A stretch of DNA of 64,000 nt from Streptomyces vilmorinianum (GTDB taxonomy: Bacteria > Actinomycetota > Actinomycetes > Streptomycetales > Streptomycetaceae): the NCBI RefSeq assembly GCF_005517195.1, contig NZ_CP040244.1:3986001-4050000 (forward strand). The letters are read 5' to 3'. Positions 17,637 to 26,182 of the stretch are shown one piece after another. Under the pieces are notes generated by a model. It did not search any database, was not told the DNA's origin, and saw only the letters and a program-made list of their open reading frames with translations. A program made the position numbers and the translations under genes. Position 1 is the first letter of the stretch. Each line of letters begins with the position of its first letter.

Positions 17637-17668
17637 GGGTGGGGCCGGGAACCGCCCCGGTCCCACCC
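17637..17668 (-). terminator. terminator after the CocE-type hydrolase gene
   Basis: 13-bp stem (17637-17649 with 17656-17668, one G-T pair) and 6-base loop, 23 bases past the minus-strand stop at 17691. Confidence 0.65.
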
Positions 17669-17690
17669 CACCCCGCCTCGCCGCGCCCCC

Positions 17691-19472
17691 TTACGACAGC
17701 GGCAGATCCAGGTACGTCGGATCCGCGGCCGTCGACCGCACGTCGATCCGTGTGCGGTCGATGCTCGCGTCCGCGTACAGCTGGTCGCGGCTGGCGAGGA
17801 CCAGCATCAGCCGGTGTCCCGCCGGGATGTCGTACGCCGCCGCCTGGAGGTCGATGTCGGTGGTCACGGGCTCGTTCGGGGTGACTCCGAGGAAGGTCTT
17901 CGGCTCGTGCGTGATGATGCGGGCCGTGCCGAGCACCGGGTCGACGTCGAAGAGGTAGGCGACGAGCGTCGCCGAGGCCGCGGACGGGGTGAAGGTGAGA
18001 TGCAGCCGTGGGACGCCGCGCACGCTCTTGACCGACGGGAGCACGGGCGTCTTCCAGACCGCCGCGTGCCGCCGGTCGAACCAACGGGTCCGATAGGTCA
18101 CGGGAGTTCCGTAGACCTCGGCCGCCCCGGTCGTCACCGGGTTCTCGGCCGCCGTGAAGCCGGCGTCGGCGCCGGCCGTGAACGGTCGCTCCCAGGTGGG
18201 CGCGACGCCCTGCGACAGCTCCCCGTCCTCCGGGTGGAGGAAGTCCGGCTTCGAGGCGGGCTTGAGGTGCAGCCGCTCGGTGGAGCCGGTGACGTCGGCC
18301 CACGCCTTGCGCTCCTCCACCTCCGCCGGCTCCACGATGATCCGGGAGATCGGCGGCAGGTTGGGCACGGTGACGGGCACCGGCAGCGGGACGGTGGTGT
18401 AGGTGAACATCACCTCGTTGGCGACCTCCGGCAGCGTGTCGACGCCGTTCTCCTCGCCGAGGAGATGGTGGGCGAGCCAGCGGTAGCCCTCGTCGACGAC
18501 ACGGTTGGGCAGTCCCGCCAGGCCGAGGAGTTCGGCCCCGCTGTGGTCGCCGATGGAGAGCAGCAGCCGCTTGGGGCCGGTGAGCCGCTGGAACATGTCC
18601 AGGGTCTGGTTGACCGGGCAGAGCGTCTCGTGCCAGTGCCCGCCGATGAGGAGCGGCACCCGCCGGGTGTTGATGGCCTCGACGTGCGTGACCGGTGAGC
18701 GTGGCGTCGCCCACGCCATGACCTCGCCCATGTCGCGGTGGGCGAAGAAGTTGTCGAACTGCGCCTGCGTCGCCGCGTCGAAGCGGCCGATCGTCTCGCC
18801 CCGCTCGTTCTTCGTGGCGGCCAGGAGCGCCTGGAACGTACGGATCCGGCGCGTGTGGTTCTCGTACATGCACGAGGCCAGATCCGACCAGCCGCTGAGC
18901 GCGACCACCGCGTCGACGCGCTCGTCGCGCGCGGCGGCGATGCAGCTGATTCCGGCGCCGTAGGAGTCGCCGAAGAAGCCGACCTTGGTGGGCTCGGCGC
19001 CGGTCCGCAGGGTGGCCCAGTCGATCGCGGCGGACGCGTCGTCCCAGTCGTCCTCGCCGCAGACGCCGATGAAGCCGCCGGACCCGAAGAAGCCGCGCGG
19101 CTGGTAGGCCAGGACGTTGTAGCCCTGGAGGGAGAGCTTGAAGGCCAGGATCGCGAACGCCTGCCAGGGCGCGCCCCAGGCGGAGGGGATGACGACCAGG
19201 GGCCGCGGCTGCTCGTCGCGGTGGCGCCAGAAGCCGCCGTCCAGGACGACGCCGTCCTCGCGCCGGATCGTGGCACGTTCCCAGAGCGCGATCCGGGTGA
19301 AGCCGGCGACGTCGTCGGCCAGGGACTCCGGGAGGCCCGCCGTGAGGGAGGCGGCAGCGCCGGGCCTCAGGGCCGCGAGGAGCGGCTCCCAGACCTCCTG
19401 GGGCGCGCCGATCCGGGTGAGCGCCACGGTCGGGGTGACGGCGCCGTCGTGCTGCTCGTACTCGTCCTGCAT
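17691..19472 (-). CDS. CocE/NonD family hydrolase (X-Pro dipeptidyl-peptidase S15 type), copy B
   Basis: 593 residues. The alpha/beta-hydrolase part carries the nucleophile elbow GDSYGAG near residue 168 and the acid/His region around GHWHETLCP and SIGDHSGAE, followed by the C-terminal jelly-roll domain (about 390-593) ending AAAYDIPAGHRLMLVLASRDQLYADASIDRTRIDV. This is the architecture of cocaine esterase and acylamino/glutaryl acylases. No signal peptide: intracellular. It is 34 bases downstream of a clear paralogue (19507-21336) sharing the same jelly-roll motif, so the two arose by tandem duplication and are probably co-transcribed. The substrate is unknown. Confidence 0.9.
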   Translation of the reverse strand: MQDEYEQHDGAVTPTVALTRIGAPQEVWEPLLAALRPGAAASLTAGLPESLADDVAGFTRIALWERATIRREDGVVLDGGFWRHRDEQPRPLVVIPSAWGAPWQAFAILAFKLSLQGYNVLAYQPRGFFGSGGFIGVCGEDDWDDASAAIDWATLRTGAEPTKVGFFGDSYGAGISCIAAARDERVDAVVALSGWSDLASCMYENHTRRIRTFQALLAATKNERGETIGRFDAATQAQFDNFFAHRDMGEVMAWATPRSPVTHVEAINTRRVPLLIGGHWHETLCPVNQTLDMFQRLTGPKRLLLSIGDHSGAELLGLAGLPNRVVDEGYRWLAHHLLGEENGVDTLPEVANEVMFTYTTVPLPVPVTVPNLPPISRIIVEPAEVEERKAWADVTGSTERLHLKPASKPDFLHPEDGELSQGVAPTWERPFTAGADAGFTAAENPVTTGAAEVYGTPVTYRTRWFDRRHAAVWKTPVLPSVKSVRGVPRLHLTFTPSAASATLVAYLFDVDPVLGTARIITHEPKTFLGVTPNEPVTTDIDLQAAAYDIPAGHRLMLVLASRDQLYADASIDRTRIDVRSTAADPTYLDLPLS

Positions 19473-19506
19473 GGGTCTTCCTTCGCTGTGTGCGGGTACG
19501 GGGGCG

Positions 19507-21336
19507 TCAGCCGAGCGGCAGGTCGAGGAAGGCGGGGTCGCCCTCCGGAGAGCCGAGGTCGGTGCGGGTCCAGGCGACGGAGGCGTCTGCGTACAGCGGG
19601 TCCTTGCTGTCGACGACGAGCATCAGCCGGTGTCCGGCGGGGATGTCGTACGCGGCCGCCTGCAGCGCCCACTCCACCGTGGTCTCCTCACCGGGGTTGA
19701 GTCCGTGGAGGTTGAACGGCTCGTGCGTGATGATCCGGGCCGAGTCGTCCGCGGCGACGTCGAGGAGATGGGCGAACAGGCTCGCGGAGTGCGCGGTGCT
19801 GCGGGCGGTCAGGCGCAGCCTCGGGACGCCACGGACGCGCCGGCCCTCGGCGAGCGGTTCGCTCGTCCAGACCACGGCGTGGGCGCGGTCGATCTTGCGG
19901 GTGTCGTAGATCTTGGGGTTGCCGCCCCACTCCGCCTTGCCGGTCTGCATGATCGCGTCCATGGCGGTGGCCTCGGTGTCCACGCCGGCGACGAACCCAC
20001 GCTCCCAGCCGGTCTCCTCGCCCTGGACGAGCCGGCCGTCGGCTCCCTGCCCGCCGTCGCCGGTCAGTCCGAACCGCTCGGTGCGCGTGGTGACCTCGGC
20101 CCAGTCGGCGCGGCTCTCGCGGAGCGCCGGTTCGACGATCCGGTGCTGTCCGGTCGGTTCACCGGTCACCGGGTCCAGGACGGGCACCGTCTCGTACGTG
20201 AACATGATCTGGCTGCTGACCCGGTCCCAGTCGTCCACCCCGTTCGCCTCGCCCTTGAGATGGCGGTCGAGCCAGTCGTAGGCCTCCGCCAGCGGGGTGT
20301 TGTCGGCGACCGGGCCGATCAGTCCGGGTCCTTCGGGGGCGGCGTGGTCGCCGATCCACAGGTTGAGGCGCTTGGGCACCTCCAACCGGTTGAAGGTCGT
20401 GAGGACCTCGTTGACCGGGAAGAGACTCTCGTGCCAGGTGTTGGAGAAGAACGTCGGCGTGCCGTGGTTGTTGGTCGCCTCCACGTACGACTCGGGTGCG
20501 CGCACGTTCCCCCAGACGACCACGCCCTCCATGTTCCGGTCGGCCTGGAAGTCGGCGAGGATCCGCCGGTTGTCCTCGTCGAACTTCTCCTCGACCGGGC
20601 CGCCGGTGAGCGCGAGGAGTGCCTCCACCGCCTTGAGGTGCCGGGTGTTGTGGTCGTACAGGCTGGTGGCGAGGTTGCCCCAGGTGCTGAGCGCCACGAC
20701 GGTGTCGACGCGCTCGTCGTGGGCGGCGACGAGCTGGCTGATGCCGGAGCCGTACGACTCGCCCAGGAAGCCGATGCTGCCCGGCGCGAGGTGGTCGACG
20801 GCGTAGTCGATGACGGTGGAGCCGTCGGCCCAGTCGTTCGGGCCCGCGATGTCGATGAACCCCTCGGAGGTGGAGGGCAGGAAGGGGAAGCCGAGGCCGC
20901 GGGGTGTGTACGCGAGGACGTGGTAGCCCTTCCTGGCCAGGGTGAGGTAGGCCCACATGAAGAGCGGCCAGCCGAACGGGTGCCAGCCGGCGGGCACCAC
21001 GACCAGCGGGTGCGGGCCGGGTGCGATCTGCCGGAGCGTGAAGGCCGAGAGCTTGTAGCCGTCGGGCGTCTCGATCCGGGGGTAGGCGGGGAGCGCGAGG
21101 CCCAGCACATGCCGGACGGTCTCGCTCAGGTCGCCCGGCAGCAGACCGTCTCCGCCGCGGGTCTGGAGGGCGGTGGTGAGGGTCTGGCCGAGCCGGACGG
21201 CCACCGGGTTGACCGTCCCGTCGGCGGCCCATACGCCGTCGTCGGCGAGCCGGGCGATCTCCGCCGCCGTGATGCCGGGGCTGTCGGAGCCGAAGTCGTT
21301 GAACGAACTGAAGGAGTTCTCCTGGGGCACGTGCAC
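19507..21336 (-). CDS. CocE/NonD family hydrolase (X-Pro dipeptidyl-peptidase S15 type), copy A
   Basis: 609 residues from GTG 21336, which has GAGAGGAA three bases upstream; a second GTG two codons later is the alternative. The catalytic part has GESYGSG near residue 194 and an NTWHESLFPVNE segment parallel to GHWHETLCPVNQ of copy B; the jelly-roll ends AAAYDIPAGHRLMLVVDSKDPLYADASVAWTRTDL, nearly parallel to copy B. It is first in the same-strand cluster of three hydrolases and transcribed from the 430-base divergent region. It probably cleaves an acyl or amide bond of a small molecule; the paralogues may act on related substrates. Confidence 0.9.
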   Translation of the reverse strand: MHVPQENSFSSFNDFGSDSPGITAAEIARLADDGVWAADGTVNPVAVRLGQTLTTALQTRGGDGLLPGDLSETVRHVLGLALPAYPRIETPDGYKLSAFTLRQIAPGPHPLVVVPAGWHPFGWPLFMWAYLTLARKGYHVLAYTPRGLGFPFLPSTSEGFIDIAGPNDWADGSTVIDYAVDHLAPGSIGFLGESYGSGISQLVAAHDERVDTVVALSTWGNLATSLYDHNTRHLKAVEALLALTGGPVEEKFDEDNRRILADFQADRNMEGVVVWGNVRAPESYVEATNNHGTPTFFSNTWHESLFPVNEVLTTFNRLEVPKRLNLWIGDHAAPEGPGLIGPVADNTPLAEAYDWLDRHLKGEANGVDDWDRVSSQIMFTYETVPVLDPVTGEPTGQHRIVEPALRESRADWAEVTTRTERFGLTGDGGQGADGRLVQGEETGWERGFVAGVDTEATAMDAIMQTGKAEWGGNPKIYDTRKIDRAHAVVWTSEPLAEGRRVRGVPRLRLTARSTAHSASLFAHLLDVAADDSARIITHEPFNLHGLNPGEETTVEWALQAAAYDIPAGHRLMLVVDSKDPLYADASVAWTRTDLGSPEGDPAFLDLPLG

Positions 21337-21767
21337 CCGTTCCTCTCGTCTGTTCCGCTGTTCTGCTGTTCCAATGTGTCGCTGACCGTCCGCTCTGCGG
21401 ACGATCGGCCAAGCCAAACGCATTGCGGACAGAGGCACCAGAGAGCGCATGAACAGCGCACGAGGCACTGAAACAGGGCATGAACGACACCGGTTGCCCG
21501 GTTTTCCACGTTTCGGACGGGCGGCCCCCGTGGGCACACGGACGGTGACGGTCCGGTCCCCCCGTGCGGCCGGCCGGTGGCGAGACCATCCTGGAGGGGT
21601 GGGCCCCGCCCGGAGACCGCACGGCGGTGCGGGTGGTGCTCCTGTGCGCCCCCGATGCGGACGTGAGCGCCGGGCCGCGTTCCGAGCAGGATGCCCACGG
21701 GATGTGCGGTGCCCGTGTCGCGCGTCGGGTGCGGTCGGGTGCCGCCGGTTCGAGGGAGGCGGGGCGC
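21337..21767. other. 431-base divergent intergenic region with palindrome and short tandem repeats
   Basis: It must contain promoters for the hydrolase cluster (minus) and the methyltransferase (plus). Visible structure: three consecutive 8-base units of the form CTGTTC(C/T)(G/A) at 21350-21373, and the perfect 7-3-7 palindrome CGTCCGC-TCT-GCGGACG at 21387-21403, repeated in half-site form just after (TTGCGGAC near 21423). The right part from about 21480 has coding-like composition but no start with a ribosome site before 21768. Confidence 0.45.
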
Positions 21768-22610
21768 ATGAGCGGGTCCGGGTCCGGCACAGGCAGCGCG
21801 GGCGGCATGGGCGACATGGGGAACACGGTCGGCAAGGCGCGGTTCGACGACATCTACGACCAGCCCGACCCACGGGCGTACTTCCGGCGCCTCGCACCGC
21901 TGGAGTACGAGATTCCGCAGCAGGCCCAGGCCGCCTTCCGGCGCGCGGCGGCCGAGCGGGAGGGCGGCACGGTGCTCGATCTGTGCTGTTCGTACGGGAT
22001 CAACGCCGCCCTGCTCAACCACGACGTCACGCTGGCCGAGCTGTACGCGCGCTATACCGACCCGTCGGTCCATGAGCTGACATCCGCCGAACTCGCGGTG
22101 CTGGACAAGGAGTTCTACGCCGCCAGGCGCCGCGACGACGCGGCCCCGGTCATCGGCCTCGACGTCGCGGGGCACGCGCTGCGGTACGCCCGCGAGGTCG
22201 GGCTCCTGGACGACGCCTTCGCGGAGAACCTGGAGGAGGGCGCGCCGCCGAGCCCGCGGCTGCGGGCGGCGATGGCCGACGTCGGCCTGATCACGCTGAC
22301 CGGCGGCGGGAGCTATCTCACCCGGCGCACCTTCGCCGCGCTCCTTGAATGGGCCGGGCGGCCGGTGCGGGTGAGCGCCTTCGTGCTGCGTACGGTCTCC
22401 TACCGGCCGATCGCCGACTGTCTGGCGGAGTACGGGCTGCGGACCGTCGCCGATCCCTCGCGGACCTATCCGCAGCGGCTGTTCACCGACGCGCGCGAGC
22501 AGCGTTTCGCCGTCGAGGCGGTGCGGGCGCTGGGGGCGGATCCGGCGGGGCGGGAGTCGGCGGGCCGGTTCCACACCGTGCTGTACGAGTCGGTTCCGGA
22601 GGCCGGCTGA
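21768..22610 (+). CDS. class I SAM-dependent methyltransferase-like protein
   Basis: 280 residues from the ATG with GGAGG 8 bases upstream; the frame is open further upstream without a ribosome site. After a Gly/Ser-rich start it reads GKARFDDIYDQPDPRAYFRRLAPLEYEIPQQAQ, then the motif I analogue VLDLCCSYGINAALL, and later PVIGLDVAGHALRYARE, a Rossmann methyltransferase pattern in which the glycines of motif I are replaced by CCSYG. The C-terminal part (SYLTRRTFAALLEWAGRPVRVSAFVLRT) is characteristic of a Streptomyces subgroup of unknown substrate. Activity is therefore inferred. Confidence 0.7.
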   Translation: MSGSGSGTGSAGGMGDMGNTVGKARFDDIYDQPDPRAYFRRLAPLEYEIPQQAQAAFRRAAAEREGGTVLDLCCSYGINAALLNHDVTLAELYARYTDPSVHELTSAELAVLDKEFYAARRRDDAAPVIGLDVAGHALRYAREVGLLDDAFAENLEEGAPPSPRLRAAMADVGLITLTGGGSYLTRRTFAALLEWAGRPVRVSAFVLRTVSYRPIADCLAEYGLRTVADPSRTYPQRLFTDAREQRFAVEAVRALGADPAGRESAGRFHTVLYESVPEAG

Positions 22611-22620
22611 GCGCGGCGCG

Positions 22621-23772
22621 TCAGCGGGACGGCTCGGCGGCGGCCTCCGGAGCGGGTACGGCGGAGGGCTCCGGTCTCCGTACGACGAGCATCGCGGCCA
22701 CGTCGTCGTCGAGCCCGTTGGCGCCGTAGGCGGCCAGGTCCGTGTGGAGCAGCGCCGGGAGGCGTGCGCCCGGCTCCGTCACCCAGTGGCACATCCGGGC
22801 CTCCAGGGGGTAGAAGGTGCCGGCCTTGTCCCGGGTCTCGCTCACCCCGTCCGTGAACAGCAGCAGCCGGTCCCCCGGTCCGAAGGGCACCTCCTCCACC
22901 CGGTGGCGCGCGTCGAGGAGGCCCGCGAGATTGACCGGCAGGGAGGGGTCGGTGAGCTCGACGGGCCGTACACGGGTGCCGTGCTGGAGCAGCGGGGCGG
23001 GGTGGCCGCAGCTGAGGACGCGTGCGACGTCCGTGTCGTCGGGGATCTCGACGAGGAGGACGGTGGCGAAGCGTTCGGCGGCGTCGGAGTCCGGGTCCCA
23101 GGCTCCGTAGCGGCCCAGGCCCTCCTCCAGCCGGTCGGCGAGGACGGAAAGGTCAGGGGCTTCGTTGACGGCGGCGCGGAAGGAGCCCAGCAGTACGGAG
23201 GCGGTCTCCACCGCGCCCAGGCCCTTGCCCTGGACGTCGCCGAGTATCAGCCGTACGGCGCCGGGCACCTGGACCGCCTCGTAGAAGTCGCCTCCGATAC
23301 GGGCCTTGGCGGCGGCCGCCACGTACAGCAGGTGGAGGTCGACGGGGCCGAGCCGGGGCGGCAGGGGGCGGAGCACCACCCGCTGGACGACCTCGGCGAC
23401 GGCGGTGAGCTCGCGCAGGTCCCGCTCGTAGCGCAGCCGGACCCGGCTGACCCAGACGGCGACCGCCGTCGCCGACGCGAGGACCACCACGCCGGCGAGG
23501 ATGTCGGGGACGAACGGCTCTCCCCTGTTCACGCCGAGCAACGCGCCGAGCACCACGGCGACGAGGCCGATGACGGCGGTCCCCCGGACGCTCCAGGTGA
23601 CGGCGGCGAGCGCGGGCGCGGCGACGAGCAACCGGTCGAAGCGCTCACGGTCCGGGGTGAGCAGGTCGATGAGCACCGTCAGCACCATGACCAGGACCGG
23701 CAGCGCGCGGCCGATGTTGATCTGTGTGCGCGGCCGGGTCCAGCGGAGGCCACGATGATCGGCTGAGGGCAT
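22621..23772 (-). CDS. membrane-anchored SpoIIE/PP2C phosphatase
   Basis: 383 residues. About four hydrophobic segments occupy residues 20-110 (INIGRALPVLVMVLTVLIDLL, then ALAAVTWSVRGTAVIGLVAVVLGALLGV and ILAGVVVLASATAVAVWV), followed by a coiled linker and a PP2C domain with KARIGGDFYEA, LILGDVQGKGLGA, VLSCGHPAPLL, LLLFTDGVSE and the final LDDDVAAMLVV. This is the common Streptomyces membrane RsbU-like form, thought to dephosphorylate an anti-anti-sigma factor in response to envelope signals. The start is uncertain because no ribosome site precedes the ATG. It converges on the methyltransferase gene. Confidence 0.88.
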   Translation of the reverse strand: MPSADHRGLRWTRPRTQINIGRALPVLVMVLTVLIDLLTPDRERFDRLLVAAPALAAVTWSVRGTAVIGLVAVVLGALLGVNRGEPFVPDILAGVVVLASATAVAVWVSRVRLRYERDLRELTAVAEVVQRVVLRPLPPRLGPVDLHLLYVAAAAKARIGGDFYEAVQVPGAVRLILGDVQGKGLGAVETASVLLGSFRAAVNEAPDLSVLADRLEEGLGRYGAWDPDSDAAERFATVLLVEIPDDTDVARVLSCGHPAPLLQHGTRVRPVELTDPSLPVNLAGLLDARHRVEEVPFGPGDRLLLFTDGVSETRDKAGTFYPLEARMCHWVTEPGARLPALLHTDLAAYGANGLDDDVAAMLVVRRPEPSAVPAPEAAAEPSR

Positions 23773-23862
23773 TTCGTGATCGTACGCAGCCGGGGCGCCG
23801 GGGCCCCGGTGCCGCTTCCTGGCGTGTCCGAGCGCGTCCGGGGTCGGATGCGCCGCGCCCGG

Positions 23863-25293
23863 TCAGGTACGGGACGCGATCCGGGGCCGCTCCGAGTCCC
23901 TCGTGGGTGCGGTGCGCTCGCGCCCGGGCAGTCCGAGTGCGGCCGCGGCACCGAGCGCCGCGACGGTGGCCAGGACCAGGAGGGTGGTCTCCATGGCGGG
24001 GACGAAGGCCCCGGGCGCGCCGGGCGTCGTCGCGTCGAGCGTCATGAGGAGCGTCGCCGTGGCGACGCCGAGCGCGGGACCGATGTTCATCGCGGTCTGC
24101 TGGAGCCCGCCGGCGACCCCGGCCTCGGAGGCGGCGGCCCGGTGCACGACGACGGCGGTGGCGGTCACCATGACCGTACTGAATCCGGCGCCCACGAGGA
24201 CGAAGCAGCCGCCGGTCGTCACCGCCGTCGCCGACGTGTCGAGCCGGGAGAGGAGCAGGACGCCGAGGGCGAGCACGGCCCCTCCCGAGAGCGTCGTGCG
24301 CCGGGGGCCGAACCGGCGTTGCAGCAGGGCGGCGGCGGGCGCGCCGAGCACCATCAGGACGGCCAGCGGCAGCACCCACAGGGCGCTCGACAGCGGGTCG
24401 AGTCCGCGCACGTCCTGGAGGAAGTAGGTCGTCACGAAGAGGGTGCCGAAGAGGGCGGCCGAGGCGGCAAGGAGTGCGGCGAGGCCCGCCATGAGGGGCC
24501 GGGACCGCAGGACGGCCGGCGGCAGGAGCGGATGGGCCGTGCGCCGCTCGTGGAGGGCGAAGGCCGCTCCGGCGGCGACGCAGGTGCCGAGGGAGAGGGT
24601 GGTCGCGGTGGTCCAGCCGGACGCGGGCGCCCCGACGAGCACCTGGACCAGGCAGGCCAGCGTCACGGCGAGGAGGCAGGCGCCGGGCAGATCGAGTGAC
24701 GCACGGGTGACGGCGGGCGAGGGGGCGGCCGCCGTCGCGGTCGGCGCGGGGACGGCGAGAGCCAGGAGGCCGATGGCGAGGGCCGGGACCACGGTGAGGG
24801 CGAAGACCGACCGCCAGCCGTGCGCGGTGACCAGCGCGCCGCCGACGAGGGGTCCCGCCGCGGCCGCGAGGCCGATCGCGCTGGTGCGCAGGGCGATCGG
24901 CATGGCCAGCCGGTCGGGCGGGAAGGCGGCGCGCAGCATGCCCAGCGTGGCCGGCTGCAGGAGCGCCCCGCAGGCCCCCTGGAGGACGCGCAGTCCGATC
25001 ACCCAGCCGATGTCCGGCGCGAGCGCGATACCGGCCGAGGCGGCGGCGAAGCCGAGCGCGCCGAGGGCGAAGATCCGCCGGTGGCCGTAGCGGTCGCCCA
25101 GCCGGCCCGCGAAGACGAGCAGGCTCGCGACGGCGACGAGATAGCCGGTGCTGGTCCACTGCACCTGGCCGAAGTCCGCGTCCAGGTCGTGCCGGAGGGC
25201 GGGCTGGGCGATGGTGAGGACGGTGCCGTCGAGGGCCACGACGGCGGCGCCGACGACACTGCAGGCGAGGGTGAGATGCCGTTGCCGTATCAC
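23863..25293 (-). CDS. MFS drug exporter, DHA2 (14-TM) family
   Basis: 476 residues, GTG start, with 14 predicted hydrophobic segments. Motif A appears as GRLGDRYGHRRIFALG, motif D1 as VVALDGTVLTIAQPALRHDL, and motif C as the Gly/Ala-rich IGLAAAAGPLVGGAL. This is the EmrB/QacA-like proton-coupled multidrug exporter group. It overlaps the TetR-family gene by GTGA, so regulator and pump are translationally coupled, and the two operators ahead of the regulator should control both. The transported compound is presumably the TetR ligand. Confidence 0.92.
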   Translation of the reverse strand: MIRQRHLTLACSVVGAAVVALDGTVLTIAQPALRHDLDADFGQVQWTSTGYLVAVASLLVFAGRLGDRYGHRRIFALGALGFAAASAGIALAPDIGWVIGLRVLQGACGALLQPATLGMLRAAFPPDRLAMPIALRTSAIGLAAAAGPLVGGALVTAHGWRSVFALTVVPALAIGLLALAVPAPTATAAAPSPAVTRASLDLPGACLLAVTLACLVQVLVGAPASGWTTATTLSLGTCVAAGAAFALHERRTAHPLLPPAVLRSRPLMAGLAALLAASAALFGTLFVTTYFLQDVRGLDPLSSALWVLPLAVLMVLGAPAAALLQRRFGPRRTTLSGGAVLALGVLLLSRLDTSATAVTTGGCFVLVGAGFSTVMVTATAVVVHRAAASEAGVAGGLQQTAMNIGPALGVATATLLMTLDATTPGAPGAFVPAMETTLLVLATVAALGAAAALGLPGRERTAPTRDSERPRIASRT

Positions 25294-25883
25294 CGCTCAC
25301 GCCCCGCCGGGCCGAGGTGGGCGTCGAGGGCCGCCCGCAGCAGGGGCTCGACGTCGTCGGTGCCGGCGGCCAGCTGGAGGCTCCCCCAGCCCCAGAGCTG
25401 GGCGATGCCGTGCAGATTCGCCCAGAGCGCGGCCGCGACGGCCGTCGGCTCGGGCCCGGCCCCCGGGCGGACCCGGGCGACGAGGCGGGCGAGGAGACCG
25501 AACAGGGGCAGGCTGGTCTCGCGCAGCCCGAGCCGCCCGCTTTCGAGCAGGTCGTGACGGAACATCAGCTCGTACATGCCGCGGCGGGTCAGCGCGAAGT
25601 CGAGGTACACGCGGGCGAGGGCGTCGAGTTCGGCGCGGGGGCCGTCGGATGGCACCGCGAGCGCGGTGGTGACGCGGTCCGTGAGCTCGGCGAAGCCCTC
25701 GCGGGCGATGGCCGACAGCAGGTCGAGATGGGTCGGGAAGTACCGGCGGGGCGCCCCGTGGGAGACCCCGGCGCGCCGGGCGATCTCGCGCAGGGACAGC
25801 GCCTGCGCTCCTTCCGCGTGCACCAGTTCGACCCCGGCGTCGATCAGCCGGCCGCGCAGTCCGGCCTCGGTCTCTTCAGTCAT
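25290..25883 (-). CDS. TetR-family regulator of the adjacent exporter
   Basis: 197 residues from ATG 25883; an in-frame GTG two codons upstream (25889) is an alternative and neither has a good ribosome site. N-terminal helix-turn-helix at about 28-50 (LSLREIARRAGVSHGAPRRYFPTHLDLLSAI), then an all-helical ligand domain with the TetR_C-type FRHDLLESGRL region. Co-translated with the DHA2 exporter. Duplicated 15-bp palindromes at 25882-25920 overlap and precede its start codon, consistent with autorepression relieved by the exported substrate. Confidence 0.92.
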   Translation of the reverse strand: MTEETEAGLRGRLIDAGVELVHAEGAQALSLREIARRAGVSHGAPRRYFPTHLDLLSAIAREGFAELTDRVTTALAVPSDGPRAELDALARVYLDFALTRRGMYELMFRHDLLESGRLGLRETSLPLFGLLARLVARVRPGAGPEPTAVAAALWANLHGIAQLWGWGSLQLAAGTDDVEPLLRAALDAHLGPAGRER

Positions 25884-25920
25884 GGACACTGTCTACCAGG
25901 TCGCCGTAGACAGTGTCTAC
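25882..25920. promoter_or_regulatory. two TetR operators
   Basis: O2 at 25906-25920 is the perfect 7-1-7 palindrome GTAGACAGTGTCTAC. O1 at 25882-25896 (ATGGACACTGTCTAC) is the same site with two mismatches and overlaps the regulator start codon. Centres are 24 bp apart. Read together they make a perfect 12-bp inverted repeat (25885-25896 with 25906-25917). O2 ends 24 bases before the -10 box of the divergent manganese-riboswitch transcript. Confidence 0.85.
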
Positions 25921-25958
25921 GCGTGCTCGACCGAGCCCTGGGCTAGACTTCTCGCCAG

Positions 25959-26057
25959 CGAAGGGGAGTAGCCCTGCGAACCGGTCGTCGACACACTGGA
26001 GCCCTCGGGTTCCCGGTGGCCGGGTCCACGCGGAAGCGCGGACGGGCGAGACCTTCG
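25959..26057 (+). promoter_or_regulatory. yybP-ykoY (manganese) riboswitch
   Basis: The conserved 5' core GAAGGGGAGTAGCC, the CGGTCGTCGACACAC segment and the 3' core GGACGGGCGAGACCTTCGGCC are all present in order, and the closing helix pairs CGAAGG (25959-25964) with CCTTCG (26052-26057). This is the Mn(II)-sensing yybP-ykoY class, and it lies upstream of exactly the expected gene type, a TMEM165/GDT1 transporter. A -10 hexamer TAGACT at 25944-25949 places the transcription start at about 25956, just before the aptamer. The expression platform between 26058 and 26182 could not be resolved; no obvious T-rich terminator is present, so translational control or a GC hairpin is possible. Confidence 0.88.
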
Positions 26058-26182
26058 GCCAGGCATTCGCCATGTCCGCATCCTGTGGGCGTGGTCCGTC
26101 ATGCCGGGCCGAGTGGTTCTTCCCGTCGCCCACCGTGGTGCCGTGCGGATCCCGGGCCCGGACCGAGCAGAGAGCCCCCGGT

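Noticed and set aside
16375..25293. A secondary-metabolite biosynthetic cluster (hydrolases, methyltransferase, exporter together)
   Set aside because: No synthase, synthetase or other core biosynthetic gene is present; the genes are individually common in Streptomyces cores.
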